In this document: positions 4,925 to 5,578 of the stretch, one piece after another
How the letters are laid out: each line of letters starts with the position of its first letter
Numbering within the stretch: the stretch's first letter is position 1
Assembly (NCBI GenBank): GCA_945931735.1
Contig: CAMEPN010000143.1
Span: 1 to 5,578, forward strand
Direction: 5' to 3'
Source of the DNA: an uncultured Clostridia bacterium
Lineage (GTDB): Bacteria; Bacillota; Clostridia; Oscillospirales; Ruminococcaceae
DNA length: 5,578 bases
Translations under genes and position numbers: made by a program
Notes under the pieces: generated by a model
The model's database searches: none
Told to the model about the DNA's origin: nothing
Seen by the model: the letters and a program-made list of their open reading frames with translations, nothing else

Positions 4925-5578
4925 TTATTCCGAAAGCTTTTTCCTGATATATTCCTGTATTGCCTTGGGTGAAGCCGCGCCCTTGAGCGCCTTGTTCGCC
5001 TGCCCCATGAAGAAGCCGAACACCTTTTGGTCGCCGTTCTTGTACTGCTCGACGGGCTTGGGGTTGTTCGCGATTATCTCGTCGACGACCTTTGCGAGGA
5101 GATCGTTGTCCTCCTTTATCCAAAGATCCTGCGCGTCGGCGATGTCCTTCGGGCTGCCGCCGTTTTCGATCATTTCGCGGAGTATCGTCTTTGCGTTCGC
5201 CTGCGAAACCTTGTCGGTCTGCATGAACTCAACGAGCTGCGCAAACTCCGCGCCGCCGAATTTAAGGTTCTCCATATCCGCCTCGCCGAGGTTAATGCGG
5301 CGCATAAGCTCGCCGATGATATAGTTCGCGACTGCCTTGGGGTTATTGTACGCGGCGATAGCCTCGTCGAAGAAGTCGCATATACTCTTGTTGCCGACGA
5401 TGATGTCCGCGTCCTTTTTGTTGATTGAATATTCCTCGACGTAACGCGCGACGCGCTGCTCGGGAAGCTCGGGGATAGACGCCTTTATTTCCGCAAGCTC
5501 TTCTTCCGTGAAGATTATCGGCGGGATATCGGGGTCGGGGAAGTAGCGGTAGTCGTGCGCGTCCTCTTTCGAGCGCAT
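4925..5578 (-). CDS. gatB: Asp-tRNA(Asn)/Glu-tRNA(Gln) amidotransferase subunit B, C-terminal part (runs off the window)
   Basis: This is the 3' part of gatB; the right edge cuts the gene, and only the last 217 residues of a usual ~475-490 are present. GatB is the tRNA-binding, kinase-bearing subunit of GatCAB, which turns Glu-tRNA(Gln) and Asp-tRNA(Asn) into the correct Gln- and Asn-tRNAs. The visible start RSKEDAHDYRYFPDPDIPP (2-20) is the highly conserved end of the GatB catalytic domain. The first Met is therefore internal and not a start codon. Residues about 68-216 form the helical GatB/YqeY tail domain, ending with GQANKALKGAASPKAIQEYI (192-211), the typical 'GQ..K..KG.A.P' element. 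The stop is TAA at 4927-4925. It faces the CPBP operon tail to tail. gatC and gatA would be expected beyond the right edge if the usual order holds. Confidence 0.96.
   Translation of the reverse strand: MRSKEDAHDYRYFPDPDIPPIIFTEEELAEIKASIPELPEQRVARYVEEYSINKKDADIIVGNKSICDFFDEAIAAYNNPKAVANYIIGELMRRINLGEADMENLKFGGAEFAQLVEFMQTDKVSQANAKTILREMIENGGSPKDIADAQDLWIKEDNDLLAKVVDEIIANNPKPVEQYKNGDQKVFGFFMGQANKALKGAASPKAIQEYIRKKLSE

Noticed and set aside
4965..5428. Plus-strand open frames opposite gatB
   Set aside because: They are shadows of a highly conserved gatB segment and have no start signals.

Overview
The window looks like a chromosomal segment of a Gram-positive, low-to-mid-GC Clostridia-type bacterium, plausibly a gut Oscillospiraceae/Ruminococcus-like lineage. 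This rests on strong GGAGG ribosome binding sites, TTGACA/TATAAT-type promoters, a YtrA-type GntR/ABC operon and a GatB subunit of the amidotransferase used by bacteria without GlnRS/AsnRS. The genus is an inference; no rRNA or other marker is present.

Left part (1-1145): an AT-rich, gene-free leader (1-214) carries a good promoter for the first gene and a possible divergent promoter firing off the left edge. The first gene (215-796) encodes a small zinc-ribbon, Pro/Ala-linker membrane protein of the DUF4870/Tic20-like type. It is followed by an intensely structured ~250-bp non-coding block (821-1071). Two identical 28-bp hairpin sequences, only the second with a T-tract, bracket a body full of stem-loops. 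The two ends form near-perfect ~47-bp inverted repeats. This is the most unusual item in the window: a MITE-like or structured repeat element sitting in, or made from, the terminator of the first gene.

Middle part (1146-4766): a compact five-gene operon with its own promoter and a palindromic operator candidate. The order is a GntR/YtrA-family repressor, an ABC ATPase, two related six-TM ABC-2-type permeases and a CPBP (Abi) family intramembrane protease. Consecutive genes overlap by 8, 1, 2 or 8 bases (the 2463 and 3182 junctions are TGATG and TAATG types), which indicates translational coupling. By family precedent such operons respond to cell-envelope stress or peptide antibiotics, with the repressor controlling its own transporter. 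The CPBP protein could add an immunity or membrane-protein processing role. The substrate cannot be read from the sequence.

Right part (4767-5578): a short convergent intergenic region, with terminator candidates mostly on the minus strand, separates the operon from the 3' part of gatB on the minus strand. gatB runs off the right edge, so its N-terminal half is missing.
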